Below are positions 26,652-35,009 of a stretch of DNA of 64,000 nucleotides, piece after piece. Each line of letters starts with the position of its first letter. Position 1 is the first letter of the stretch. The position numbers and the translations under genes were made by a program. Source of the DNA: Claveliimonas acetigenes (lineage in GTDB: Bacteria; Bacillota; Clostridia; Lachnospirales; Lachnospiraceae); assembly GCF_025567385.1 (NCBI RefSeq), contig NZ_JAOQJU010000001.1:310001-374000 (forward strand), in the 5' to 3' direction. The notes below the pieces were generated by a model. That model was not told the origin of the DNA and made no database searches. It was given only the letters and a program-made list of their open reading frames with translations.

Positions 26652-27917
26652 ATGGAAAAGATAGAACAGCCTTTGGTAAGTATTGTAATGGTAAATTATA
26701 ATCATGAAGAATATATTGGCAAATCTATTGAAAGTGTGTTGGCACAGACTTATGAGAAGTGGGAACTTATTATTATAGACGATGGTTCAACAGATGAATC
26801 GGTGAATATCATTTCTTCCTATGCCGCAAAAGATGACAGGATTAAGTTCTATCCACAGAAAGAAAACAGCCAGATTTGTATTGTAACGAATATAGGTTTT
26901 TCTTATGTAAAGGGAGAACTGGTGGCAAGACTTGATAGTGACGATATCTGGAAACCGGAGAAGCTGGAAAAACAGTTGCAGTATATGGCAGAAAATCCGG
27001 AAGGGGCACTGTGCTTCACAAAGTTAGATATCATCAATGAGAATGGCGTCATTATTAATGATGAGATGCCGGAGCTGTACCGGGCATATAACAGCAGAAG
27101 AGAAAACCGGCAGGGGTGGCTCAGGCAGTTCTTCTTTCAGGGCAATACGTTGATTCAATCCACGCTTCTTATGAAGAAAGAAGTGATTGATGAAATAGGA
27201 ATTTTTAATCTTGCATATATGCAGGGACATGATTTTGACTTCTTTGTGAGGTCGGCTTTAAAATATGATTTTATTTTTTTAGAAGAACCACTGACAGAGT
27301 ATCGAAGAACTGCCAGACAAAACAGCGCACTGAACCCGGATAATAACAGACGCTTTTTCAATGAATTTATGAATGTAAGATTTCATTATTTCGATAATAT
27401 GCCGGACGAATTATTTAAGGAAGTGTTTCAGGAGTATTTTTTGAATAAAGAATCCTCCAGTCACGAAGAATTATTGTGTGAACAGGCGTTTTTGCTGTGC
27501 AGGTGTACGGATGAAGATGATCCGAATCCGGTACTGGGGTTGGCTAAACTGGAAGAATTGATGGAAAATCCCCGGATAGTTGAATTATTAAAGGAGAAAT
27601 TTCATTATACTCCAAAAGATTATTACGAACAGTCCCGAAAGCATTTATTCTATTCTCAGGAGATTGCTGCAGAGAAAGGTGAATTGATGTGGAAAAATAA
27701 CCAGTTGGAGATAGAGATAGACAGTTTAAAGAAATGGCAGAAGCAGGCTCATGAAAAAGAACAGCAGAAAGAAGAGCAGCTGCGGCAGATGAATCAGGAA
27801 ATGCAGTTAAAAGAACAACAGATTCAGATTTTGCGGGAAAAGGTTAATCAAATGGAAAATTCGACAAGCTGGAAGATTACAAAGCCGCTTAGAGAAGTGG
27901 GAAAACGAATGAAATAG
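26652..27917 (+). CDS. GT2 glycosyltransferase with C-terminal coiled coil
   Basis: A 421-residue family-2 glycosyltransferase. The GT-A domain starts PLVSIVMVNYNHEEYIGKSI, with a DDGSTDES loop and a DSDDIW metal site, then QGHDFDFFVR. The C-terminal 90 residues are a Gln/Glu/Lys-rich coiled coil (KEQQKEEQLRQMNQEMQLK) ending in SWKITKPLREVGKRMK, a tail common in polysaccharide glycosyltransferases. ATG 26652 is chosen after GAGAGGAAGAG; an upstream GTG at 26634 is less likely. It is last in the operon before a strong palindromic terminator. Confidence 0.85.
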   Translation: MEKIEQPLVSIVMVNYNHEEYIGKSIESVLAQTYEKWELIIIDDGSTDESVNIISSYAAKDDRIKFYPQKENSQICIVTNIGFSYVKGELVARLDSDDIWKPEKLEKQLQYMAENPEGALCFTKLDIINENGVIINDEMPELYRAYNSRRENRQGWLRQFFFQGNTLIQSTLLMKKEVIDEIGIFNLAYMQGHDFDFFVRSALKYDFIFLEEPLTEYRRTARQNSALNPDNNRRFFNEFMNVRFHYFDNMPDELFKEVFQEYFLNKESSSHEELLCEQAFLLCRCTDEDDPNPVLGLAKLEELMENPRIVELLKEKFHYTPKDYYEQSRKHLFYSQEIAAEKGELMWKNNQLEIEIDSLKKWQKQAHEKEQQKEEQLRQMNQEMQLKEQQIQILREKVNQMENSTSWKITKPLREVGKRMK

Positions 27918-27932
27918 CGATACATTTGGATA

Positions 27933-27974
27933 GAGTGGAACCGGCTCATATGAGCCGGTTCCACTCTGTTTGTT
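27933..27974. terminator. Bidirectional terminator, 34-bp perfect palindrome
   Basis: A 34-bp perfect palindrome (27933-27966; half-site GAGTGGAACCGGCTCAT) is followed by a T-rich run on the plus strand. It sits between a plus-strand operon and the convergent gtrB gene and probably ends both. Confidence 0.85.
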
Positions 27975-27976
27975 TT

Positions 27977-28933
27977 CTACTTGTAAGATTCTGCCGTGTT
28001 GCTTTCTTTAATAATGTAGATCGGACGGTGCTTAACTTCCAGATATGTTTTGGACAGATATTGTCCAAGAATACCGATTGAGAATAGCTGAAGACCACCC
28101 AGCAGGCAGATCACGCACATCATGGATGGATAACCCGCTACCGGGTCTCCCCAAATGAGAGTTTTTACAATAATTACAATGATAAATATAAGAGCGATAA
28201 ACAAAAAAAGGATTCCCAGTATAGAAGCTATGGACAGTGGAATCGTGGAGAATGCGACGATGCCGTCCAGTGAATATAAAAACAGGCTCCAAAAAGACCA
28301 TTTCGTGCTTCCTGCCACGCGCTCAACATTCGTGTATTCCAGCCATTTCGTTTTAAATCCGACCCAGCCGAATATACCTTTGGAAAAGCGGTTATATTCC
28401 GGCATGTTTAAAATAGCATCTGTCATTTGACGTGTCATAAGCCGGAAATCTCTGGCTCCGTCAACGATGCTGGTTTTTGAAATCTTGTTAATTAATTTGT
28501 AGAAACAGCGGGCAAAAAAGGAGCGGATGGGAGGTTCGCCTTTCCGGTCAACTCTTTTCGTGCCTACACAGTCATAAGTCCCTTCTTTTATAGTCTCATA
28601 CATCTGAGTAAGTAATGAGGGCGGATCCTGCAAATCTGCATCCATCAATGCGACATAATCGCCGGTCGCGTGTTCCAGACCGGCTAAAATAGCGCTTTCT
28701 TTTCCAAAATTGCGGGAAAAAGAAAGATATTTAATTTTCGGGTCTTTAGAAGCAAAGGATTTGATGATGGACAGGGTATCATCCCGGGAGCCGTCATCTA
28801 CAAATAGTAATTCGAATTCAACCGGATACCTTTCCTGCATATGGGAAATCACTTTCTGGATTTCTTTATAAAAAAAAGGAAGAGATACTTCTTCGTTATA
28901 GCAAGGTACAATAACAGATATCAAATCTGACAT
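27977..28933 (-). CDS. gtrB: GtrB-type polyprenyl-phosphate glycosyltransferase
   Basis: This GT2 enzyme of about 318 residues has a DLISVIVPCYNEEVSLPFFY start, FVDDGSRDDT, the metal site DADLQDPP, and two C-terminal membrane helices (about residues 220-295), the GtrB/DPM1 layout. Family members load a hexose, usually glucose, onto undecaprenyl phosphate for use outside the cell. Start 28933 is preferred over upstream in-frame ATGs because AAAGGAC lies 11 bases before it and the -10 box of its promoter (28969-28974) puts the transcript start inside the longer frame. It is divergent from the GtrII-like gene, and gtrA follows that gene. Confidence 0.88.
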   Translation of the reverse strand: MSDLISVIVPCYNEEVSLPFFYKEIQKVISHMQERYPVEFELLFVDDGSRDDTLSIIKSFASKDPKIKYLSFSRNFGKESAILAGLEHATGDYVALMDADLQDPPSLLTQMYETIKEGTYDCVGTKRVDRKGEPPIRSFFARCFYKLINKISKTSIVDGARDFRLMTRQMTDAILNMPEYNRFSKGIFGWVGFKTKWLEYTNVERVAGSTKWSFWSLFLYSLDGIVAFSTIPLSIASILGILFLFIALIFIIVIIVKTLIWGDPVAGYPSMMCVICLLGGLQLFSIGILGQYLSKTYLEVKHRPIYIIKESNTAESYK

Positions 28934-28968
28934 AATTATCATTCGTCCTTTCTTGGCTTTATCCATTT

Positions 28969-28997
28969 ATTATAGCGAATGAAAAGAGAAAAATCAA
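28969..28997 (-). promoter_or_regulatory. Promoter of gtrB
   Basis: Minus strand TTGATT, 17 bases, TATAAT (-35 at 28992-28997, -10 at 28969-28974). It is one of two divergent promoters in the 159-base gap. Confidence 0.75.
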
Positions 28998-29027
28998 CGT
29001 CCATTTCAGGATACCCCGGGGCGTTGG

Positions 29028-29056
29028 TTGACAAACGGCAGGGAAGCATTTAAAAT
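29028..29056 (+). promoter_or_regulatory. Promoter of the gtrII-gtrA-acyltransferase unit
   Basis: TTGACA (29028-29033), 17 bases, TAAAAT (29051-29056), 37 bases before the start codon. It is divergent from the gtrB promoter. Confidence 0.8.
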
Positions 29057-29092
29057 AGCAGAAGAAATGAAAAGATTGGAGAATTTGCCGGT

Positions 29093-30673
29093 ATGAAAGA
29101 AGAAAAAAAAGATTTTTGGAAATTGCCGTCTGTAATAGAATTTACTAAAAAAAGTAAAACCAGTCTTTGGGTGACCGGTATATTTTTACTGGCAGTATAT
29201 GGGATTAAAGTGTTTAACGTATCTATTTCGCATGATACGGAAGCCATTATGGCGGTGGCAGATAATCTGTATAACAGTTGGTACATGATGGGACGTTTTG
29301 GACTGATTTTTCTGAAGAAGCTGCTTGGAACGTATTTGTTTAATCCCTTTATTGCATCTTTTTTTATGTTTGTAACAATGATTGCCAATAGTTTTCTGTG
29401 GTCTTACTTGTTTTACTGGCTTGGTGCGAAGCAGGAGAAAGGAATTCGGAACAATTGGATTTTTCCGGTCGTTTTTTTTACTTCCATGATTATGGCGGAG
29501 CAGTCGGGATTTCTTCTGCAGGCTTACGAGGTGAACATAGCCTTATTGCTGGTTGCTTTGGCGCTTATTGTCATATACGAGGTGATTCTGGAAAAAAGAC
29601 GATGGTATATGTACTTTCCTGCAGTTATTTGCTGTGTGCTGGCTTTTTCAACCTATCAATCTTTGGTTCCGCTTTTTATGACGGGGGCTGCAGTCTGCTT
29701 TCTGCTGGTGTATGACAAATGTGCAGAGCAGGATGAAGCGGGGGCCGGTATGAAATTTTACTGGGGGATTATAGGAAAGCTGATTGCTGTTTTCGTGTTT
29801 TCTTTTGGTGTGTACCAGGTGGTGAACAAGATTGTCCTCTCTGTGCTGGGAATAGAGACGACTCCGTATATTACGGAACAGGTTATGTGGGGCAATGCAT
29901 CTGTCGCAGAATGTGTGTCCGATATTATAGAGCATATAAAAGAAGTGCTTCTCGGCGATGGACTGTTTTTTACAGAAGCGATGGGAATAATCTATGTAAT
30001 AGTATTGATCTACAGTATTGCAAGGATCCGGGAGAAGAAGAAGTGTTATTTTATGTACCTTTTGGCATTGGCGTTTTGTATGATAAGTCCGTTTCTTATG
30101 ACATTGCTTCTCGGCACGGCACCGATGATCCGGGTAGAGATTATGATTCCTTTTGTTACAGGTTTTTTTATACAGTATATGGTCAATACTTTAAGTCCCG
30201 ATTCCGGAAAGATAATGAAGGGTGCATATGTTGCTGCTGTAACGGTGGTTTTCTTCTTTTCCATGTATCAAAGCCTGCTTTCGGCAAGACTGTATTATAC
30301 GCAATATGTCCAGTACGAGGAGGATGTGCGCCTGGCGGTGAAAATTACGGATAGGATAGACCAGCTTGATTGTGGGGAGGAACCGGAAGAATCGGTTGTG
30401 TTTGTGGGAAGCAGAATGCCGCAGCGCAATGAAGTATGTATAGCAGATGAGGAACTTGAGCTGATTGGCAAATCTTTTTTTGAAATGTCCTTTAGTACGA
30501 ATCATGGAACCTGGGTTATGAATCATTTTCTGGATACGCTGGGATATTCTTATGAGATGCCTGAAGCGGAAGATATTGCCGTAGCGGAAGAAGCGGCGCA
30601 GAACATGCCGTCGTGGCCGGACAGCGGCAGCGTTGCAATGAAAAATGGTGTTATTATAGTAAAATTGGGATAA
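29093..30673 (+). CDS. GtrII-like polytopic glucosyltransferase
   Basis: A 526-residue membrane protein with about ten membrane segments and an early periplasm-side loop containing HDTEAIMAVADNLYNSWYMMGRFGLIFLKKLLG, given here only to show the acidic residue and Gly-Arg typical of the GtrII/GT-C group. Family members take glucose from the polyprenyl-phosphate carrier made by GtrB and add it to a finished polysaccharide outside the membrane. The C-terminal 120 residues are soluble. It is followed 18 bases later by gtrA, so the three Gtr functions are together. Confidence 0.75.
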   Translation: MKEEKKDFWKLPSVIEFTKKSKTSLWVTGIFLLAVYGIKVFNVSISHDTEAIMAVADNLYNSWYMMGRFGLIFLKKLLGTYLFNPFIASFFMFVTMIANSFLWSYLFYWLGAKQEKGIRNNWIFPVVFFTSMIMAEQSGFLLQAYEVNIALLLVALALIVIYEVILEKRRWYMYFPAVICCVLAFSTYQSLVPLFMTGAAVCFLLVYDKCAEQDEAGAGMKFYWGIIGKLIAVFVFSFGVYQVVNKIVLSVLGIETTPYITEQVMWGNASVAECVSDIIEHIKEVLLGDGLFFTEAMGIIYVIVLIYSIARIREKKKCYFMYLLALAFCMISPFLMTLLLGTAPMIRVEIMIPFVTGFFIQYMVNTLSPDSGKIMKGAYVAAVTVVFFFSMYQSLLSARLYYTQYVQYEEDVRLAVKITDRIDQLDCGEEPEESVVFVGSRMPQRNEVCIADEELELIGKSFFEMSFSTNHGTWVMNHFLDTLGYSYEMPEAEDIAVAEEAAQNMPSWPDSGSVAMKNGVIIVKLG

Positions 30674-30691
30674 TATTAGGATAAAGGAAAA

Positions 30692-31102
30692 ATGAAGGAT
30701 TTACTGTTAAAATATAAAGAAGTAATTTTGTATCTGTTTTTTGGTGTTTGTACGACGCTGGTAAATATCGTGTCTTATGCGGTGCTTACCAGGAGTTTTG
30801 GAGTTGGCGTGATGGCATCTACTGCATGTGCGTGGGCTTTGTCAGTGGCATTTGCTTATGTTACGAACCGGATATGGGTGTTTGAAAGCAAGGTGCGTTC
30901 TTTTACCGGGGTATGCAGAGAGATTGCAAGCTTTGTGGGATGCCGCGTGGCCTCCGGTGCGATGGATATATTTTTGATGTGGCTTTTGGTAGAGATGATG
31001 GGGTTTTCCGATATGATTATTAAGATCCTGTCAAATATACTGGTAATTATTTTTAACTATGTGGCAAGTAAGTTTTGGATATTTAAGAAGAAAGGTCAAT
31101 AA
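30692..31102 (+). CDS. gtrA: GtrA-family membrane protein (carrier-lipid flippase)
   Basis: 136 residues with four membrane helices and GtrA signatures: YLFFGVCTTLVNIVSYAVLT, FAYVTNRIWVFES and NYVASKFWIFKKK. GtrA proteins are thought to flip polyprenyl-phosphate-glucose to the outer face. The ribosome site is AGGATAAAGGAA. It lies between the GtrII-like glucosyltransferase and an acyltransferase in one operon. Confidence 0.88.
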   Translation: MKDLLLKYKEVILYLFFGVCTTLVNIVSYAVLTRSFGVGVMASTACAWALSVAFAYVTNRIWVFESKVRSFTGVCREIASFVGCRVASGAMDIFLMWLLVEMMGFSDMIIKILSNILVIIFNYVASKFWIFKKKGQ

Positions 31103-31107
31103 CGGAT

Positions 31108-32145
31108 ATGAAAAAAGAACGGTTGTTTTATCTTGATTTTGTCCGCGCGGTTGCGGCGGTTTCTATAGTGATTACACATTTTAATGCGCGGTATCTGTAT
31201 CTGAACCCTCCGATGCCGGAGAAAGCCGTGCTTACTACAACGGTAAGTAATATTTATATCGGAGACTGGGGAGTTTCCCTTTTCTTTATTATATCCGGCG
31301 CGGCGCTGATGTACGTATATGAAAAGAAATGTGAATTAAAGACTTTTTATAAAAAAAGGTTCTTTTCCATTTACCCGATGTTCTGGATGGCATACATTGC
31401 GGCATTTATTTATTCTTTTTATGCAGACAAGATGATGCCGGGGACAGGAGTGCCGAAGTGGCGGTTTATTTTTACAGTGACAGGGTTTGACGGCCTTTTG
31501 ATGACGAATGGCTATGGTACTTTTTATATTTTAGGAGAATGGTTTCTGGGAGTGATTATTCTGATGTACCTGGTTTTCCCGCTTCTTCGGAAAGCCATGA
31601 ATGCAAAGCCGCTCCTTTTGCTTGCAGCAGTTGTAGTTATGTATGTGGCGGGACTCTGGCTGTGTTACCGCGGTCCTTACCCGGTGGTGGCGGCAACCAT
31701 GCTTTTTATCCGTTTCCCGGAGATTGTCTTCGGTATGTTTTTTGTAAAATGCAGTTGGAAGGTGGATTGGAAGGCGGCGCTGGCAGCGTTTGTTGTGCTG
31801 GTGTTAAATGGAGTGCTTAAGCCGGGCTTTTTGTCGAACATTCAAACTACTTATGTAGGGATTGCATCTTTTGTCGTGCTGGTGTATCTTTCTTATTTTG
31901 TAAAGTTTGCGCCGGTAGAGAAAGTGTGCGGTGTCCTGAGTAAATATTCTTATGCGATATTCCTTGTTCACCATGTCATTATCGACAGGGTGATGGCTTC
32001 GGTGGATCTGGTGAATATTTCTGTGAAACGCAGTTATCTTCTGTTTGTAGTTATCTGCTGCATGATAGCGGTTTTTGCGTGGCTTTTATTCTTCCTGCAC
32101 AAGAAGCTTATGGGATGTATCCTAAAACTGCGGGCAGGCAAGTGA
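31108..32145 (+). CDS. Acyltransferase-3 (OafA-like) membrane protein
   Basis: 345 residues with about ten membrane helices and the family start RLFYLDFVRAVAAVSIVITHF, which contains the Arg and His needed for activity, then GDWGVSLFFIISGAALMYVY and FFSIYPMFWMAY. Acyltransferase-3 proteins O-acetylate sugars of envelope polysaccharides. It begins 5 bases after gtrA, so it should modify the same polymer as the Gtr system. Confidence 0.88.
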   Translation: MKKERLFYLDFVRAVAAVSIVITHFNARYLYLNPPMPEKAVLTTTVSNIYIGDWGVSLFFIISGAALMYVYEKKCELKTFYKKRFFSIYPMFWMAYIAAFIYSFYADKMMPGTGVPKWRFIFTVTGFDGLLMTNGYGTFYILGEWFLGVIILMYLVFPLLRKAMNAKPLLLLAAVVVMYVAGLWLCYRGPYPVVAATMLFIRFPEIVFGMFFVKCSWKVDWKAALAAFVVLVLNGVLKPGFLSNIQTTYVGIASFVVLVYLSYFVKFAPVEKVCGVLSKYSYAIFLVHHVIIDRVMASVDLVNISVKRSYLLFVVICCMIAVFAWLLFFLHKKLMGCILKLRAGK

Positions 32146-32149
32146 GGGA

Positions 32150-32178
32150 TTGCAAGACAGGACGAACTGTTGTAAAAT
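32150..32178 (+). promoter_or_regulatory. Promoter of the rfbD-rfbB unit
   Basis: TTGCAA (32150-32155), 17 bases, TAAAAT (32173-32178), located 32 bases before the TTG start of rfbD. Confidence 0.6.
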
Positions 32179-32210
32179 AAAAGTATTAAGGAAAGAAATG
32201 GAGACTGGTT

Positions 32211-33917
32211 TTGAAAAAGATATTGATAACAGGCTCTCAGGGCCAATTGGGGAAAGCATTGAATGAATTTTACAAAAATGATTCGGATGTGCAGATTGTG
32301 AATACGGATATCTCTGAGATGAACATTACGGACGCAGAAGACGTGATGCAGACAGTACGGCAGATAAAGCCTGATATTATCATCAACTGTGCTGCGCATA
32401 CGCAGGTGGATGCCTGCGAGACGGATCAGGAACGGGCATATCAGATTAATGCAGCAGGACCGAAGAATCTGAGTGAGGCGGCAAACGAAGTGGATGCTGT
32501 GTTAGTCCATCTTTCTTCAGATTATGTGTTTGACGGTGAGAAAAGACAACCTTATGTTGAGGGAGACTCGTACAACCCGCAGTCTGTCTATGGAGAGACG
32601 AAGCTTGCCGGAGAAGAATTTGTCCGCCGGATTGCCGGAAAGTATTTTGTGGTTCGTACTGCATGGCTGTATGGAGAGGGCAAGAATTTTGTTAATACGA
32701 TGTTAAGGCAGGCTGAGACGAAGGATACAGTCAGGGTTGTAGGAGACCAGTTTGGTACACCTACGAGTGCGAAAGAGGTAGCGAAGGTCATTGATCTTCT
32801 GTGCCGTTCTGATAAGTACGGAACTTATCATGCAACCTGCGAGGGAAGCTGCTCCTGGGCGGAATTTACCAGGGCGATTTATAAAATGTGTGGGAAGGAT
32901 GTATCGGTTATTCCGGTTACGACAGAAGAGTACGGGGCGCCCGCAAAAAGACCTGCATATTCCATATTGGAGAATAAGAAGCTGAAAGAAGAATTTGGGT
33001 ATACGATGGCAGAATGGCAGGAGGCATTAAGAGAATATCTGGCAGAAAGAAATTTGATAAAAAAGGAGAATGGTCATTTCATGAAGAAAAAGGTATTGGT
33101 AACAGGAGCGAATGGTTATATAGGACGTCATGTGGTATCAGCACTTTTGGATATGGGACATGAAGTTATTGCATCAGATTTTTCGTTTGACGGCGTGGAT
33201 GAGAGGGCAGTAAGGTCGGAGGTGCAGTTGTTTAGCGGAGATGAGAATATTTATGAACAGTTTGGCAGACCGGATTCCTGTATCCATATGGCTTGGAGAA
33301 ATGGCTTTGTCCATAATGCGGATTCTCACATTCAGGATTTGCCCAACCATTATACCTTTATTAAGAATATGATTGAAGGCGGGCTTCCGCAGCTTGCCGT
33401 AATGGGTACGATGCATGAAATAGGCTACTGGGAAGGTGCAATTACAGAGGATACGCCGGCGAATCCGGTGTCCCTTTATGGAATTGCCAAGAACGCTTTG
33501 CGTCAGATGACATTTCTCCTGGCAAGCGGCAAGGATGTGAAGATTGACTGGCTGAGAGCTTATTATATTCTTGGCGATGACAAGAAGAGTAAATCTGTCT
33601 TTGCCAAAATTGTTGGCTGGGAAGAAGAAGGGAAAGAAACCTTCCCGTTTAATTCCGGAAAGAATAAATACGATTTTATTACGGTAGATGAGCTGTCAGC
33701 ACAGATTGCGGCTGCAGCAACGCAGGATGAGATCCATGGAATCATTAATTGCTGTACCGGAGAGCCGCTTTCTCTGGGCGAGAAGGTAGATGAGTTCATT
33801 AAGGAACATGGATTTAAGATCCGGCCGGAATATGGCGCGTTTCCGGATCGTCCTTATGACTCGCCGGGAGTCTGGGGCGATGCAGAAAAGATAAATAAAA
33901 TCATGAAGAATAGATAA
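32211..33917 (+). CDS. rfbD: dTDP-4-dehydrorhamnose reductase fused to a second sugar-nucleotide SDR
   Basis: A single 568-residue frame. Residues 1-285 are RfbD: ILITGSQGQLGKAL, LSSDYVFDGEKRQPY, YGETKLAGEEFV, WLYGEGKNFV. It makes dTDP-L-rhamnose, the last pathway step. Residues 291-568 are a separate NAD-dependent epimerase/dehydratase (KVLVTGANGYIGRHVVSALL, then SLYGIAKNAL as YxxxK) with no exact assignment. At the join, AAGGAG (33063-33068) precedes an in-frame ATG at 33081, and a TGATAA lies one base out of frame at about 33056. The second enzyme may therefore also be made separately, or the fusion results from one inserted base. The start is TTG 32211. Confidence 0.85.
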   Translation: MKKILITGSQGQLGKALNEFYKNDSDVQIVNTDISEMNITDAEDVMQTVRQIKPDIIINCAAHTQVDACETDQERAYQINAAGPKNLSEAANEVDAVLVHLSSDYVFDGEKRQPYVEGDSYNPQSVYGETKLAGEEFVRRIAGKYFVVRTAWLYGEGKNFVNTMLRQAETKDTVRVVGDQFGTPTSAKEVAKVIDLLCRSDKYGTYHATCEGSCSWAEFTRAIYKMCGKDVSVIPVTTEEYGAPAKRPAYSILENKKLKEEFGYTMAEWQEALREYLAERNLIKKENGHFMKKKVLVTGANGYIGRHVVSALLDMGHEVIASDFSFDGVDERAVRSEVQLFSGDENIYEQFGRPDSCIHMAWRNGFVHNADSHIQDLPNHYTFIKNMIEGGLPQLAVMGTMHEIGYWEGAITEDTPANPVSLYGIAKNALRQMTFLLASGKDVKIDWLRAYYILGDDKKSKSVFAKIVGWEEEGKETFPFNSGKNKYDFITVDELSAQIAAAATQDEIHGIINCCTGEPLSLGEKVDEFIKEHGFKIRPEYGAFPDRPYDSPGVWGDAEKINKIMKNR

Positions 33918-33929
33918 GGAGAAGAAAAA

Positions 33930-35006
33930 ATGAGGACATATTTAGTGACTGGCGGAGCAGGCTTTATTGGTTCAAATTATATCCATTATATGTTTAAGAA
34001 ATACGGAGATGAGATTCGGATTATTAATGTGGATAAACTGACTTATGCGGGGAATCTGGAGAATTTAAAGGATATAGAAGACAGAGAGAATTACACTTTT
34101 GTAAAGGCAGATATCTGTGATGCGGATGCGATCAATCAGATTTTTGAGGAAAATGATATTGACAGGGTCGTACATTTTGCGGCGGAGAGCCATGTGGACA
34201 GAAGTATCAAGAATCCGGATGTATTTGTGAAGACGAATGTACTTGGAACATTGGTTATGCTGAATGCTGCGAAGGCGGCCTGGGAGCTTCCTGACGGAAC
34301 ATTTAAGGAGGGAAAGAAGTTTCTTCATGTTTCAACGGACGAAGTATATGGCTCATTGGAGAAGGAAGGTGAATACTTTTATGAGACAACACCTTATGAT
34401 CCACACAGCCCATACTCTGCAAGTAAGGCATCCTCAGATATGTTGGTGAAGTCTTATATGGACACTTATAGATTCCCGGCGAATATTACCAACTGCAGCA
34501 ATAATTACGGACCGTATCAGTTTCCGGAGAAATTGATTCCTTTGATTATTAACAATGCCCTGCAGGGCAAGAACCTTCCGGTATATGGCGATGGAAAGAA
34601 TGTAAGAGACTGGCTCTATGTGGAGGATCATGCAAAGGGAATCGACATGGTACAGGAAAAGGGCAGGTTGTTTGAGACTTATAATATCGGCGGCCATAAT
34701 GAGAAGCAGAATATTGAGATTATCCATATCATTCTGGATACTTTGCAGGAGATGCTTCCGGAAGGCGACCCGCGCAAAGAGCTGGTAAGCGAGAAGCTTA
34801 TCACTTATGTACAGGATCGAAAGGGACATGACAGGAGATATGCCATCGCACCGGATAAAATCAAAGCAGAGGTAGGCTGGGTTCCGGATACGATGTTTGA
34901 GGAAGGAATCCGTCTGACGATTAAGTGGTTCTTTGAGAATGAGGAATGGATGAAGAATGTGACAAGCGGAGAGTATCAGAAATATTATCAGGAAATGTAT
35001 AAGTAA
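33930..35006 (+). CDS. rfbB: dTDP-glucose 4,6-dehydratase
   Basis: RfbB (358 residues) performs the second step of dTDP-L-rhamnose synthesis. It has the NAD-binding TGGAGFIGSNYIHYMF, a VSTDEVYGSL segment, the catalytic YSASKASSD (YxxxK), and NCSNNYGPYQFPEKLIPL typical of the enzyme. The start ATG 33930 follows AAGGAGAAG. It lies 12 bases after the rfbD fusion. rfbA and rfbC are 11 kb away in the same direction. Confidence 0.96.
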   Translation: MRTYLVTGGAGFIGSNYIHYMFKKYGDEIRIINVDKLTYAGNLENLKDIEDRENYTFVKADICDADAINQIFEENDIDRVVHFAAESHVDRSIKNPDVFVKTNVLGTLVMLNAAKAAWELPDGTFKEGKKFLHVSTDEVYGSLEKEGEYFYETTPYDPHSPYSASKASSDMLVKSYMDTYRFPANITNCSNNYGPYQFPEKLIPLIINNALQGKNLPVYGDGKNVRDWLYVEDHAKGIDMVQEKGRLFETYNIGGHNEKQNIEIIHIILDTLQEMLPEGDPRKELVSEKLITYVQDRKGHDRRYAIAPDKIKAEVGWVPDTMFEEGIRLTIKWFFENEEWMKNVTSGEYQKYYQEMYK

Positions 35007-35009
35007 AAA

